This document shows positions 50,679-63,674 of a DNA stretch of 64,000 nt, piece after piece (position 1 is the first letter of the stretch; every line of letters starts with the position of its first letter). The stretch covers positions 413,501 through 477,500 of the forward strand of contig JAIGNY010001666.1 in assembly GCA_020152595.1 (NCBI GenBank), in the 5' to 3' direction. The notes below the pieces were generated by a model. That model did no database searches. It worked only from the letters and a program-made list of their open reading frames with translations, and was not told the origin of the DNA. A program made the translations under genes and the position numbers. Origin of the DNA: Chiridota heheva (lineage: Eukaryota > Echinodermata > Holothuroidea > Apodida > Chiridotidae).

Positions 50679-52015
50679 AGAAACCTAAAAAATCACTTTT
50701 CATACACACATGAAAATCAATCTTCTAATTTTCTGTCTCTAAGATTCATCTTATTAATAAGGTTTCACGAGTTCGTTGAGGTCATCGTTTTCACCTAATG
50801 ATGCACTTTCAACGAACAATCGTTGATCTTTCGCTGATATAATTGCAAGAATTGTCATTATGCAGTGAAGCAATAAATGGTATAAGCATATTTTTAAAGA
50901 CTGATCGTAATCACTTCATTATGATATTTCATGTCTTCAGCTCTGGGTCTCTGAAATTTAGATATTAAAATTATATATTTCTAAAATGTATATACATATA
51001 TAAAACATTTCAAAATTTTTTTCTCTTCAATTTTTAGAATAAAAATTTCAGGATGATGGAAATTTGAGTTGAAATCCTGGCTTTCATGTTGCCGACTATC
51101 AATCAAAGGAAAGACGGTTTTGACAATGCGTGCATTAATAATGTTAAGCTGCCTAATATATACATTTGGATTTTACATTTTATGATTTTTATCTTCTTCT
51201 TCAATCTACTTCATAAATTTCCTTGCAATTGAAGCAATTAAGTAGGAGAATTAAATTGTTCCATGGGTTATACTTTTGCCAAAAAAAAAAACACCTTCAA
51301 GATCTCAAATAGTTCCAGTTTGCCTGACAGTCAAACTGTTTATGACATTTAACATTAATGATTTCATTTTACAACCCATGTCTTCAGTAACAGTGATTCT
51401 CACTCTTACAACCTCTACAATGTGATTTGGTACCACCTGCAATGAAAGCGTAAAGTAATTGCCAATATGAATGGGTGTGTTTTGCAACTTTGAAACATAT
51501 TTTATCATTTTGATATTGGAGAATTATAATTACTAACTAATAAAACAATGTAATCATTATCAGTCTAAGAGTAGAGTACCATTTTATACATTACATTATT
51601 AGTGAAATAAAGCGCAACAGATGGCTAATGTAAACAGTAAGTACAATTAGTAAAAACATCTGATAGACGAATAAACAAAAAGCAAGCACAAGGCCCAGTG
51701 GAAAGTTTGGATGTTAATGAGGCAGAAACACAAAAATAAAAACTTTATCTTGAATAAATCATTGCTCTCTGGAAAGACGTATTACAACAACAACAAAAAA
51801 CAATCCTTAAAAGTTGCAAAATGTTTCCGACATGGTTAATAGTAAGTATCAATTTCACCCAACATGAAGTCTATGTATGGAGTGTAATTATCCTTTATCT
51901 ATACTTTCCTAATGTTTTTAAATGTTACTTAACCTTTGTTCACTTTGACAACATAAACACCTTATGTGATTGTTATTAATTTTGTCTATGGCATTTTGTA
52001 CATGCGACAATTAGG

Positions 52016-52372
52016 GACGATTGGCATAGCACCCGGGGTTTAGGAAGCTTTTGAAAAGTGGGGTGAGGGGAGGGGGGGGTGGGGAAGGGCACAACATCTT
52101 AAAGGCACTTTTCAAGTCATGTCTCCCAGATAAAATAGGTGAGCCCAAAACAACAAAGTAAAGTAAAAGGGGCACTTCATTTTTAAAAGGGGGACTTTTC
52201 CAGTTGGGAAATATTACTCCCGTACATGAGACTGACATATGTCACCAGTTTCCTAATATTGGAACAGTAATTGAGAGACACTTTTTATTTTCATAAGGGG
52301 CACTTTCCTTACTTTTTGGAAAAGTAAGGGGGCACGTGCCCCCCAGTACCCCTGGTTTCTACACCTATGCCT
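52016..52372. mobile_element. Possible non-autonomous element with GGCATAG ends
   Basis: The sequence begins GGCATAGCACCCGGGGTTTA and ends with a stretch whose reverse complement is GGCATAGGTGTAGAAACCAG plus GGGT. The ends share GGCATAG and ACC.GGGGT with a gap. Ends of this type occur in short hAT-like elements, but no clear target duplication is seen. Confidence 0.4.
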
Positions 52373-52539
52373 AGCGCATAAAATAAATGATCTAATTTTG
52401 AAGAAACAAATTGCAAAATATTATGTCCATAAGTATTTCATATCTTAAAGTAAATCATAAGAACCCTTGTTTTATATTTTATAATGGGCGCATGTCTGCT
52501 TTACAAATTACTTCATTCACCTTAAAAAAATGAATAAAC

Positions 52540-52640
52540 CTAATTACGTGTAATACACTGTGTAAAACGCTGTGTTATACGTCGTGTAATACGCCATATA
52601 ATACAGTGTATCACCATGTAACATACCTTGTAATACACCC
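52540..52640. repeat. Degenerate TGTAATACAC short repeats
   Basis: About seven degenerate copies of a 13-18-base motif (GTGTAATACRC) in a row, with nothing coding. Confidence 0.65.
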
Positions 52641-53436
52641 AGGAAAAATTACTGCATTACCAATGACATTCTACAATGACAAATTTACTTAGTTATCACC
52701 TTTTTTTCCAAGTCTTGTTTGTATAACACCGCAGACTGGCAACCTTCTCTAAATTGTCGCAATTGACCACCTTACAACCGTCCAAACGTATTTATGGATA
52801 AATGATTATCAGAATAGGCAATAGCTTCTTGCAATTACCATTATAATACTTCCCAATGGCCTATTAACATCGTCCAATGACTGTCATGTTTTTTATATGA
52901 GGATACAACATCCTTTACGCTTATTGTCATTAAAATGATTGTGATATTAAAGACATAGCATCAACTGTAAGACCGGCCAATAAAAAGAGGAGAATTTTAA
53001 TGGTCAGCTTAAGACGAGTCCCCCTTTTTCATATCGCACAACAAGAGAAACACTGGTGTTGTAAAGAGATTAATCCACCATCTTGTTCCACTAAGCAGAC
53101 ATATCATGCTGAAAAAGAGGGGTTCTTTGCAGGGATTGAGAATGAACCTGTAAGCAAATTGTCTATCAAGCACTGATATCCTCATTTATGCTTGCCGGGA
53201 GATGATCAAGATGCTCTTTGTTAAATTCAGTGTGTATGTGTTATAAAAGGTTTGTAGGAAAATTAGTTGTGCGACTGGCACACACACACACCTTACAAAA
53301 AATAAAGTCTTCCCAAATATGAACATTTGGTGTCCCAGACAGGCCTGTTTTTTCTTTTGTGCATATGATTACACATACTCACTTTTTTCCATAGATGTTA
53401 TTACTATATCTAATAGAAACATAATATATAATAAAC

Positions 53437-53992
53437 CATTTAAAAGAATATTCCCATGGATTTTCATTTTTTCGTATATAGAGAAAGAAAAAATAGAAAT
53501 AGAGAACAATTTTTAAAAACAAAGTGGTGAAAAACTATGTTAATATCTTATTCCACTTCGAAGTTAAGAAGATGTCATAGAGACAATTTATAAAAAATGC
53601 CTTTCGTAATTCTTTAAAAATGATTTGGATTTTTTTTTTTCACATTGTAAGTGTGATGTACACCAAAAAAAAAAAATGTTTTCTTGTAAATTATATATTC
53701 CACCCTATCTCTACAATGAACCAAAAATGCTGTTCGATAATGTAAAAAAAGTGTGATTAAATTTATCAAAAATACATATACATAAGAACTGTGCTGGAAT
53801 TGCCTAGATGGATGGCATCACCAAGCTAAAGGACAAATACAGTACGAGGTGTTTTAAAAAAAAAAAATCCTCTCTTTAAATTGTTATTACATCTAAACAC
53901 AATAAGATATTAACGTAGTTTTTTCACCACTTTGTTTCTACAAATTGTCTCTATCGTATATGAAAAAATTAAAATCTATGAGATTATTCTTT
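53437..53992. mobile_element. Foldback element related to family C
   Basis: The left arm TTTAAAAGAATATTCCCATG, then GATTTTCATTTTTTCGTATA and AAACAAAGTGGTGAAAAACT, is the imperfect reverse complement of the right arm (AGTTTTTTCACCACTTTGTT, TATGAAAAAATTAAAATC and ATTCTTTAAA). Element length is about 555 bases. It abuts family B copy 3, so the two foldbacks lie side by side. Confidence 0.75.
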
Positions 53993-54496
53993 AAAATACA
54001 CGAAAGAGGATTTTAAAAGAAACAAAATGGTGAAAAAGCATTTGAAAAACTTTTTCGTTATGGAGATATTCAAGTTTTAAAACTTATTTGTGTAGAAATG
54101 TCTGGAGTAGTAAGTGTACTATGGAAGGCTGATGCCTTCATCCTCACTTTCTTAACAATGTTACTGCATTTTGAAAAAAAATTATTGAGCTTTTTTACTA
54201 TTTGAATTATTTTCCTCCAAACTTTCTTCAGGTGGTAAATCATTATTACCAGATTCTGTTTTACTACTTTCTTGACATATGCAATGGTTTTTAGATCACA
54301 TATCGCCGGACAAGGTATGGTTAATTCATAAAGACTTTAGACTAGTTGTGACGTCACAGCCTCAGATTCCCAAAGCTTTAAACTTAAATATCTCCGGAAC
54401 GGAATAAGATTTTTGAATGCTTTCTTCACCATTTTGTTAGTTTTGGAGTGCTTTTTCGTATACAATAAACTTAATTGACCCCTAAACTAATGTTTT
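53991..54496. mobile_element. Foldback MITE family B, copy 3
   Basis: The left arm (GAAAGAGGATTTTAAAAGAA, ACAAAATGGTG) and right arm (CTTCACCATTTTGTTAGTTT, CCTAAACTAA) match copy 2 at 50118-50678. The left terminus appears truncated where it meets the foldback at 53437-53992. Confidence 0.75.
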
Positions 54497-54654
54497 AATC
54501 CCTAGAGAAAAATGTAAAGAAAAGAATTTAAGCTGGATTTCTGGAAATCATTTTCATGGTTTAAATATGAATGACAAATGCGCAGCTAAAGACTAATCAC
54601 ATATGTTTACTTACACGAGTTGCTCTTAAAACTTGAAAAATGCCACAATAGATG

Positions 54655-55072
54655 CAGAACCTTAGCTTTCTTGTTTTACAGGGCGACCCGCCGCACCCCT
54701 CCATGCCCTGCCCCCCTGGGGTCCGCCCAGCCCATCATAAGAAAAAAAAAGAATTTTTTTATTTTTTATAGATTTAATCATCTTAACCTCATAAATGAAA
54801 TACCTTACATGGATACAGAACACATAATGATAGCATAGTAAGCAATTGTCCTGTTTGGCTCATGAATGGTCCTTATCAATATCAGTCAGAGTAGTTTCAT
54901 TCTAAGGTATGATTATAGCTAAAATCCCAGAGCTTCTTCACCATGGGATTGATTAAGCCATAAGGAGGCCCCTGGACTCCACGCCAAAAAGACGCAGAGC
55001 TTCGGGCGAGCATTAATGTACCCCTTAACTAATCTAGCACCCTGCCCTTTTTTAAATCAAGCTCGAGGTCTG
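54655..55072. mobile_element. MITE family A, copy 3
   Basis: This is the most diverged copy. The left end is CAGAACCTTAGCTTTCTTG and the right end AAGCTCGAGGTCTG, with shared interior blocks (GGTCCGCCCAG, TCCTTATCAATATCAGTCAG, CCAGAGCTTCTTCACCA). AGATG flanks both sides. It is followed by TA-rich microsatellites and then family D, as copy 1 is. Confidence 0.8.
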
Positions 55073-55197
55073 AGATGTATTGTGCCCAAAAAGACATTGA
55101 AATATAAACACTGTAAAAGCTGTCAACCTTTATAGTCCTAACAGTTTATAGCTTCGCAAGAAAAACACTTATTCCTGTGCATTTGCGACAGAGAAAG

Positions 55198-55383
<186 letters not shown>

Positions 55384-55421
<38 letters not shown>

Positions 55422-55475
55422 TACATTTATATATATATATACATATATATACATTTATATATACTGTATCTATAT
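55384..55475. repeat. (TA)n-rich microsatellite, interrupted
   Basis: A second TA tract with CATT and CATA interruptions directly follows the palindrome. Confidence 0.9.
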
Positions 55476-55481
55476 ATTTAT

Positions 55482-56036
55482 TTGCTTGTTTAAGTGTTAA
55501 GGTTTTTGCCTTAAAGCTAAAGCCACAATCACAATAACTAATAAAAAAATTGTATTAAGCTCTGCCTGACATGAATAATGATGAAGTCAACAACTCAACA
55601 TTCTATGGCATACTGTATCATCCTTGCTTTGATCAACACCATCATACCAAGTTTGATTTAAATCTGACATGGGTTGTGGAAAAGAGCATCAACAGAATTT
55701 CACAGTTAGTCCCGCCTTCCCGTCATTATTTACGACATCATCACCAAAAATAATAGAGATCATTTGCAGACCACAACACACCCATATACCCAGTATGGCA
55801 TAAATCCACCTTAATGATCATAAGATAATCATGTTTGCAATCTTTTTAACAGAATTCTACATTTAGCCCCCGCATACAAATAAATATTCATGACATTAGC
55901 ACCAAAAACAATACAAATCATTTACAGACAACAACGCAACCATATACCAAGTATGACATATATCCACCTCACTGTTCTTGAGATATCGTGTTTCCAAGAT
56001 TGTTAAAAAAATGTTACATTTAGCCCCACCTACTAA
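55482..56036. repeat. Dispersed repeat family D, copy 3
   Basis: It is closely similar to the first part of 35470-36248 (GCTTGTTTAAGTGTTAAGGT, TGACATGAATAATGATGAAG, CATCCTTGCTTTGATCAACA, AAGTTTGATTTAAATCTGA). Its first 250 bases have the higher identity. The short frame here reflects the repeat. Confidence 0.8.
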
Positions 56037-56718
56037 TTCTCCATCAGAACCCAAAACCTGGAGATTACCCACACACACAAAAATTTCTCAAAAGAGTGTG
56101 GAAAGTCCAGCCTTCCCCCCCATCCCTTCCCCGTGGTTATGCCACTAAGTGAAATACGGACCAATTGCAGTTCCTCTAATGAAATCTTCGATGGTGGTTT
56201 TAATGGGACAACTAAAAAATAGTTCATGTTAACTTACTGTTTTTCGGTCCTTCTCCCAAATATTTCCATTGGGAGAAGTTGGCTATAGTGAACATGATAT
56301 TATTATAACCTTGACCCATATTTAGTAGAAGAACGCAATTTGAGAATCTTTGTTTGATATTTGTGTTGTCTCCTTTTATTAAATCGTCATCCATTCTAAA
56401 CAGCTGTTTTGATCCAACAAATTTTCAAAATACTAAGGACAAAATCATCCGCTTTGCTTTAAGCACTTCAAATAAGCTTTACACAATAGCAATTTATTGT
56501 TCGTTTATTATATATTGAGATTCCCCCCTTTTTTGTGAGTCCATTTATGGCAATGCCAAGCGCCTCAGTCCCAGCAGACCGCTGAAGGAAAGTGATTCTA
56601 AGCTTGGCTATACAGTTACATGTATGACAATTGAGAGGGCTGGATGGGGTAGACATGGATAGAGATATAAATGTGTAATAAATGCCTGAGAATCGAAATT
56701 ATGTTTAAAGAAAGATGA

Positions 56719-56881
56719 TACATACATACATACATACATACATACATACATACATACATACATACATACATACATACATACATACATACATACATACATA
56801 CATACATACATACATACATACATACATACATACATACATACATACATACATACATACATACATACATACATACATACATAC
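56719..56881. repeat. (CATA)n microsatellite, about 40 units
   Basis: An uninterrupted CATA tetranucleotide array of about 163 bases, with open frames on both strands (YMCMYVCM-type, THIHTYIHT-type) that are artefacts of the repeat. Confidence 0.97.
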
Positions 56882-59743
56882 AGCATGGATTATCCATGTA
56901 CAGTGTTTAAAAGTTCAATATTAGACTGACCAATAACAAGTGATCATTCAATAAAAATGACTCAACTAATATATATTTATGCATATATTCTGTCCCCCGG
57001 CTTCTGTAAAGGGATTGAAATGAGAAATGAATACAAATTCAAACTATTTAGCCAAAGCTTTGATGTGTAATGGCCAAAGTCAAGCAGATCTCGAGAATGT
57101 TTTACAACTCTGCCTATGAAGCATTAATGCTCTAAACAAAATCATTTGATACAGATTAAGAGCCTACACATATTTATAACAGCAGGAGCGAATCTACCCG
57201 ACTGTATCACCCTTACTAATCCCCCTTATGCGCAATTACAAAACAACACTAAGACATTTACGATTAGAACAGGGGCATAATCTGCATTTCTTTCCAGCCA
57301 GCTATTAAGAACACCAACCGGTAATCTATAATTTTATGCATATATTTATTGCTGCGTATATATAAATACAAGCATTCATCTATTTTATCTCGTACACGTT
57401 CTAGCGACATCAGCGACTAACGACCACTGATGACATATTGATTGCATAAGTTGACCCATATTTCTAAATCCATTAAATGCAGGCTTCAGTTTATGGAGAA
57501 GTGCATCTTATATATAATCCTTTATCGCATAGGCAGGATTTGTCTATCGAAAGTGTGTAGGTGTGTTGTGGGGGGAAGGGTGGGAAGTGGGCAGAGTCAA
57601 AGTGGGGGAAGGGGGAGGGCAAAGTCACGCTATGATGCAAAAAATCACCATACACAAAAGATACAATTGGGGGAAAGAGTGTGGTAAGTGCCCCCTTAAA
57701 TCCTACCTATCCTTTAGGGCATATGAGAATGAAGTACAGGGACTCCAGAGAAATGAAATTACTTGACAACGAATCAATACCAACAATGGAAAGGAGAAGA
57801 AAAAATTATACATCATTCATAAACCATAGCTACATGCTACCAACCAGTAGCTGAATTCGAATCTGTTTACATAATTAATACTCACAGAGTTGTAGAGATT
57901 TCCAGAAATCTCATTATCGAAGTAGAGCTCGACATAATTAGAACCGAAATCAAACTAAGGAAGAATTCTATGCATAATTCTAAAAAACCATAATAAATGA
58001 TTTGCATTGAAATTGTATTGCTGTAAAGAGGCAAGCAGGGTTCTGCCAACACCTGACACAATATTGCCTTACATAATTTGGACACTTTATAAATTTGATT
58101 ATAGTATCGAGCAATCGCCACTGGGTTACAAAAATACAAAATACAAAACCACCAGCCTAATTATGACAGCTATAAGCAAGGGCGTAAATATGGGGGAGGG
58201 GGAGTGTTACACCCCCATACTTTTGATAAAGCTGTCGGTAAAATTAAAGACCTGTCGGTAAATAGGGTCTGCATTAGTAAAACTTCCATCAAAGACGATG
58301 AAAACTTTACCAGACAGATTAAAAAAAGAAATATTATGGCACTAGTTCTGTGATTTTTATTCTATATTTGTTTTTTTTGTTTTTTTAAAATTGTCAACAT
58401 TATGGGTGCCCTGAATGTGGAATATATTTTTGCCGGTAGCGTCAAACTCTTTCATCAGTAAATTTGTCAATTTACCCCCCCTCCCTTCATCCCAATTAAA
58501 AGGAACTACTTATTCCACACGCTATAAATATAAAGTACTTCCTTTAAAATATATATATATATAATTTAAAAACCTGGAAAAACGTAAACCACGTTTTAAA
58601 AACACGAGAAGCTAAATATAGAAAAGTTTGATTAAAACCTATACAAACATGCTATACTTTTGTTTATCAAGAAAACCTTAATTTTCACAAGTGTGTTTAA
58701 AACGTGACTGCAATTTTTTAGAAGTTTTTTTAATAATTTGTTTTTAAATTAATTATTTAACTTTCATATTGATTTCTATCGCTACAAACTTTTAAATAAA
58801 ATAAAAAGTCAAAATAAAGAAAATATCAACATAAATATGCAAATTTTATGGGAAATTAGGCCAGTTTTTGGGAGCTTGTATTTATTCTATGTAAATAATG
58901 AAAATGATAGGGTTTTTTTTTTTTTTTTTTAATCTCAAAAAGGCTAAAATTCATGTAATTTTGTACAAATTTTGCCAAAAAAAGATATTGATGTTTTGTT
59001 TTTGTTTTTTCCAACCCATTTTTTTTCTCAAAAATCTTCAAAAGTTACATTTTCTGAAAGAACTATTCGAGCTCATTCGAATGATACCAGGATCAGTGCT
59101 GTGGGCCTATCTGACGTAGCAAAATAATTTGCTGAAAAGTGCATGTCCAATCGGTCGTGTCACCACGTTATCGTTTAAGGGTTAAAGAAGAACCAGACCC
59201 ATGAATTTCAAAAGTCAAAAAGCGTTGCTTAATATTTTTGAGTCTCTAGAAAATTGTGCCTTTACTTTTCGGTGTAGTGCCCCTTTAATTTCAAGAATAA
59301 CTAATTACATTGAATTTACAGCTGATCACAGGTTTTGGATCTTTAGGCAATGCACTTATTTTGATAAGGTCCAATATCACTTCAACATCTTATCTTCTTC
59401 AGTAATTTTTGAAATATCTTTCCTAAATCCTGCAGTCATAGAAAGTGATGAAAATTAATGTCTTATACAAATAGGGAGATGCTAATTGGAGGTATGTAAA
59501 AGCCACAACACACTGTGCCAAAATTAAAGGATTAGATCAGAGGTCCACCGAGAGGTCTCCTGGGAGATTAATTGTCGTAACTGAGGACAGCTCATTCATC
59601 TTGGACGACAATAATCGTTTTGCTTGTAAGATGGATAGTAAGGATCTATATCCGTCCACATTTCAACATCATATGAAGTCAACAACGAAAAATCCTTCTG
59701 GAAACATATTCCAAAAAGGCATCACCACTATAAATACTGGCTT
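56882..59743. other. Upstream intron or intergenic stretch
   Basis: Nothing recognisable beyond T/A runs, a G-rich patch at 57570-57620 and a C-run/G-run pair at 58190-58220. The short frames are unsupported. Confidence 0.5.
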
Positions 59744-60311
59744 TTACAGAATTAGTTCAGTGGTCAAGCAAACGTATATGATATGAAAGAGGACTTCAAA
59801 AAGAAGAAAACATTAAAAATCTTATTCCGTTAAGGATATATCTAAGTTTAAAGGTTGGCATAATTTGTATTGAAACAACTGAAATAAGACTAGTTGTGAT
59901 ATCATAGCTGCAGATTCCCCAAAGTCTTGATGTATTCTATCATATTTTGTCCTGCAATATTGTGGCTTAAAAACCATGGGTTATGTGATAAATAAGTAGA
60001 AAAACTGAATCTAGGAAGGGTATTTATAATATACCACCTGAAGAAAGTTCGCAGAAAAATAATTCAAATAGTGAAAATATCAAATAAACTTTCTGTAAGA
60101 TACATCGACAATTGTTAAGAATGTGAGGATGAAGATGCCAACATTCCATAGTAGACTTGCTACACCAGTCACTTCTACATAGATAAGACAGCTTTAAACT
60201 TGAATATCTTCTTAATGGAATAATATCTTTAAATGATTTCTTTACCATCTTTCTACTTTGAAAGTCCTCTTTCACATAAGATAAACTTGCACGACCACTG
60301 AACTAATCCTC
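59744..60311. mobile_element. Foldback MITE family B, copy 4
   Basis: The left end AGAATTAGTTCAGTGGTCAA and the right end (reverse complement AGGATTAGTTCAGTGGTCGT) match each other and copy 2. Internal blocks AGACTAGTTGTGATATCATA and AATCTAGGAAGGGTATTTAT are shared. Length is about 568 bases and it is non-coding. Confidence 0.85.
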
Positions 60312-61590
60312 AGTTGTTGTCACGATATGTCAATTATAACTGATCTGGTATGTTTCTATCACTACATCTTTTACTAGATTTTAAAGCAAACTACCTATCA
60401 TAAATTAGCTATCACAAACTAAAATTCTAACACATTATGGAAAAAAATAATTTCACAGGGGGCTTAACCAACATTTTATTTCCAAACAGTAAGTGGCATC
60501 CAATCAGAGATCACTGACTGTTCACTGTACCGCTATCAATATTCATGAAAACATTACGAGCCACATTTATATTTCACGGTTGTTTTACTTAATAGAAACA
60601 ACCATTGTTTCCATGGAGACGCTTGCAAAATTTAGTGTTTAACAATGATGTCATAACTGATTTTGACAAGGATTAATGGGGAGTTATATCTGTGTGTTAA
60701 CATTGTATTGAAGGATTTAAAGTGGGGTATGTTTACTGACATACACTCTGTAAGAACAACAACAATCCAAGACAATTACACAGAATTATACACGTACAAA
60801 GAGAGGCTTGCATTTTTGCACTATTAAAGGTCTACGGACAGGAGCAAATATTTTCTGTTCATTAAATTCTTAGTTTAATATTCTTTGAATTTTGAAAATA
60901 GCATGTGTGGTTTTGTAGTGTTGTACTGTCCTATCATTACATCATTAAGAAAAAAAACAATATGTAATAGGTATGTTTGGAGACCTAAAAATAAGCCAGA
61001 TTTTTTACATTTTGGGTTCGATTTTGTAAGAAAGTGTTTGTGGTGAATGTTTATGAAGGGCATTTGTATCAATTTATGCAAAGTAGTCGCTACCTATCCA
61101 TATACCTTTAAAATAATCCAATGATAAATGATAATACATTATTCACATAATAACACAATGATCACGAGATGCTCATGTTTAAATAATAATATATCGATGA
61201 TGGGATGTTCATGTGATAATCAAATTGTCACGAAATGTTCATATAATAATATCCTACAATGAGACATAACAACACATTCATCATGAAATGATTATATAGA
61301 GGGATTTCATCATGTGACTCTTAACTCATCTGGAAGCTATTTTGCAGGGCAGCGGCATCGTTGCGTTTCAGGCGTCTTCACACAGCTCAGTCACATCACA
61401 CGTACAACAAACATACTACATGCTAAGCCACCAGTACCAGTTCAGCAACTTTTACTAATTACAATTTTTGTTCGCTTTCGATCTTACTCTATATTTTCCT
61501 TACATCTTATATATTCATCGGGTATACGAAGAGTACCTTTTACGTGAATGCCATCTAGTTGTTCGTTATATTCAGACAAAGCCTACATAC
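60312..61590. other. Intergenic or intronic stretch
   Basis: No gene is supported. There is a degenerate 35-45-base repeat rich in ATGTTCATATAATAAT-like motifs at about 61120-61300. Confidence 0.5.
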
Positions 61591-61767
61591 CTGATATAAA
61601 GTGCTCGCTGCAAATCCTAGTGTGAACAGTAGGTTGAAAGCCGCCGAGTCATCGGCAGAAACCCACTTTGAAAGTTGATCAGGATCAAATGGAAATCGAG
61701 AAAACCTCTTTTTATTCTCCGGCACATGTCTAATATTGTAACAAATGGCACAGCTAGGTTCCAGCAT
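61591..61767 (-). pseudogene. Possible THAP-like N-terminal exon
   Basis: A minus-strand ATG opens 59 codons reading MLEPSCAICYNIRHVPENKK, RFSRFPFDPDQLSKWVSADD and SAAFNLLFTLGFAASTLYQ, then a TATCAG/GTATGT donor in phase 0. The C-x2-C pair, the RFSRFPFDP segment and the following W resemble the start of a THAP zinc finger. After KWV the sequence departs from the family: no second C..H pair is seen before the donor. It could be the first exon of a THAP gene whose next exon I cannot find, or a relic of a transposon. It is unrelated to Musashi, whose missing exons would encode RRM1. No partner exon was recognised downstream at lower coordinates. Confidence 0.35.
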
Positions 61768-62019
61768 AATTATCTTACAAAAATATGGTAATCTTATATA
61801 ACAACATGCAAACGTATGTAAGTCTGATTAAGGGAAAAGCAGATGACAGTGGTTTTTGCGCACCCTGTTAGTAAAACATGCATTTAAGTCAAATTAAAAT
61901 CACAAAAGCGGCGAACAAAATCATCAAAGCAGAAAATGTTATCTTCTTTGCGCAAACTTGTTTTGAAGGATTTATTGGGGGGAAGATGAAAAGCTGTGTG
62001 TCTGATGGCCTCACCATTT

Positions 62020-62358
62020 TTTTACATAAACCAGTACAGATTCATCACATAAGAAAATACACAATCAATATTAATATGATACAAATTTAAAAAGGGAACC
62101 CACACAAGATGGTAATAAACACTTTCTGTAACATTTCAGACTTCAAGAATCTCCCACATTTGGGTCCAGGTCCCCAGCGTCCAGACACTCCCTGGAACAC
62201 TTTGCCCCCACCCCCCTTCCACTTCTCTAGCCTTCTTGTAAACTCTGCTACCTTTAACCTTTATAATACTAATTTTCTCCATAAACCCTACTGTTTACAT
62301 AAACCAGTACAGATTCATCACATAAGAAAATACACAATCAATATTAATATGATACAAA
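62020..62358. repeat. Pair of identical 65-bp direct repeats
   Basis: TTTACATAAACCAGTACAGA, TTCATCACATAAGAAAATAC and ACAATCAATATTAATATGAT occur at about 62022-62085 and again at about 62293-62358, without visible differences. About 205 unrelated bases separate them. The copies are too short for typical LTRs. Confidence 0.85.
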
Positions 62359-63674
62359 AAAAGATTTACAAGATGGGTCAAAAAGATTTACTGAATATTT
62401 GATAGTCTCTACTGACATATACAACAAAGGCAATACAACAGAACTTGATTTAATTTGGTTGGTGATGCCAGTAGGTGCCTTTGGAAATGTAAACACTAAA
62501 GGTTTCATTAACATTTGCAGAGCAACTAGTACTGTATAAATGCTATATGCTATAAATAAATGAGTCCACATTTTCATTGTTTCGTGATGATATTACAGCT
62601 GAGGTTGAGAAGCTTCAAAGAGAGACAGAAAGAGTTTTATTATACGTGGGCATCAACTTACTGTTTGAATTATTTGTCAGGTAAAATACAAGTTGCATGC
62701 ACTATATCCCAGGAAAGAAGTATTTAAGGTCTTCAACAACTTAGAATTCAGCTACAGGCTCAACAGTATTTTCCTTTAATCTATTTTTCTCTGTAATTGT
62801 ACAGAATTGGAAAGATATTAATTATGAAAATATGTCGTTTCATTTTTAAGAGACTTTCAAGTTGTGTGTCAATTGTATGATGTATTTGAAAAATGTTTTT
62901 GAAAATGGTAAATTGCACCCTCAATTTTCAGTCCAGTGCCCTTTATAGTAACTTTTTACCGACTAGGTTTGCACATACATTCATTCTTACATTGCCATTT
63001 TGTCCCAGGTAAAACATTCCACGAACTCAAAAAGAAAGTTTGAACATTAATGCTAGAAACACAGAAAGAAAATATTTTCATGTTATTAGCATCCACCATC
63101 ACGCAACCTTCCACCCTTGTGCCTTCCACTATAAAGTTATCTAGAACATCATTTCCCTAAACATGTGTGGTCCACTTGACCCTGAAAATGGGATCAGATT
63201 TTTCTAGTTAATCTACTCATTTTTATATTTTTTTGCCAACACAGGAGGATGCCTAACAATCGATGATGTCATCAATGACATGTATAACTTCCCTTAGGAG
63301 GGTGAACAACCGCCACTAAACTGCATATACCAGCGTTTGTAACAAATTGAAGAACAAGATTTTACAAGAAATGAAAATCACGTCATAGCTCATCATATAT
63401 ATCAGCTGAATATCAATAGTACAGTGACATATGTATAACTGACAAGATTTATCCAACCAGAAAGATGCAATATAACTCCCTGATCATACAGGTGTAATTG
63501 AATCACATTCAAATCTATACAACTTTTTTTTATTTTCAAGACTTTTTTAGAACTTTTGATTGATCAACATTTAAAATGTATAAACATTAGCCTCTTTAAT
63601 AACAAATAAGAAAAACATAATCTCTAATTTCTAAGTTTTTTAAATTTCTGTGATATGTGTTCTCACAGCCATTA
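62359..63674. other. Intergenic or intronic stretch
   Basis: I looked specifically for Musashi RRM1/RRM2 codons on the minus strand and found none. No other gene or repeat was recognised. Confidence 0.45.

Noticed and set aside
51305..51508. 67-codon minus-strand frame, checked as a possible Musashi RRM exon
   Set aside because: VVPNHIVEVVRVRITVTEDM does not match any RRM segment, and the flanking signals do not give the required phase.
56608..56924. Long frames of YVCMYVCM and THIHTYIHT type
   Set aside because: Direct translation of the CATA microsatellite on both strands.
62020..62358. 65-bp direct repeats considered as LTRs
   Set aside because: Too short, no TG...CA ends or primer-binding site, and only about 205 non-coding bases between them.
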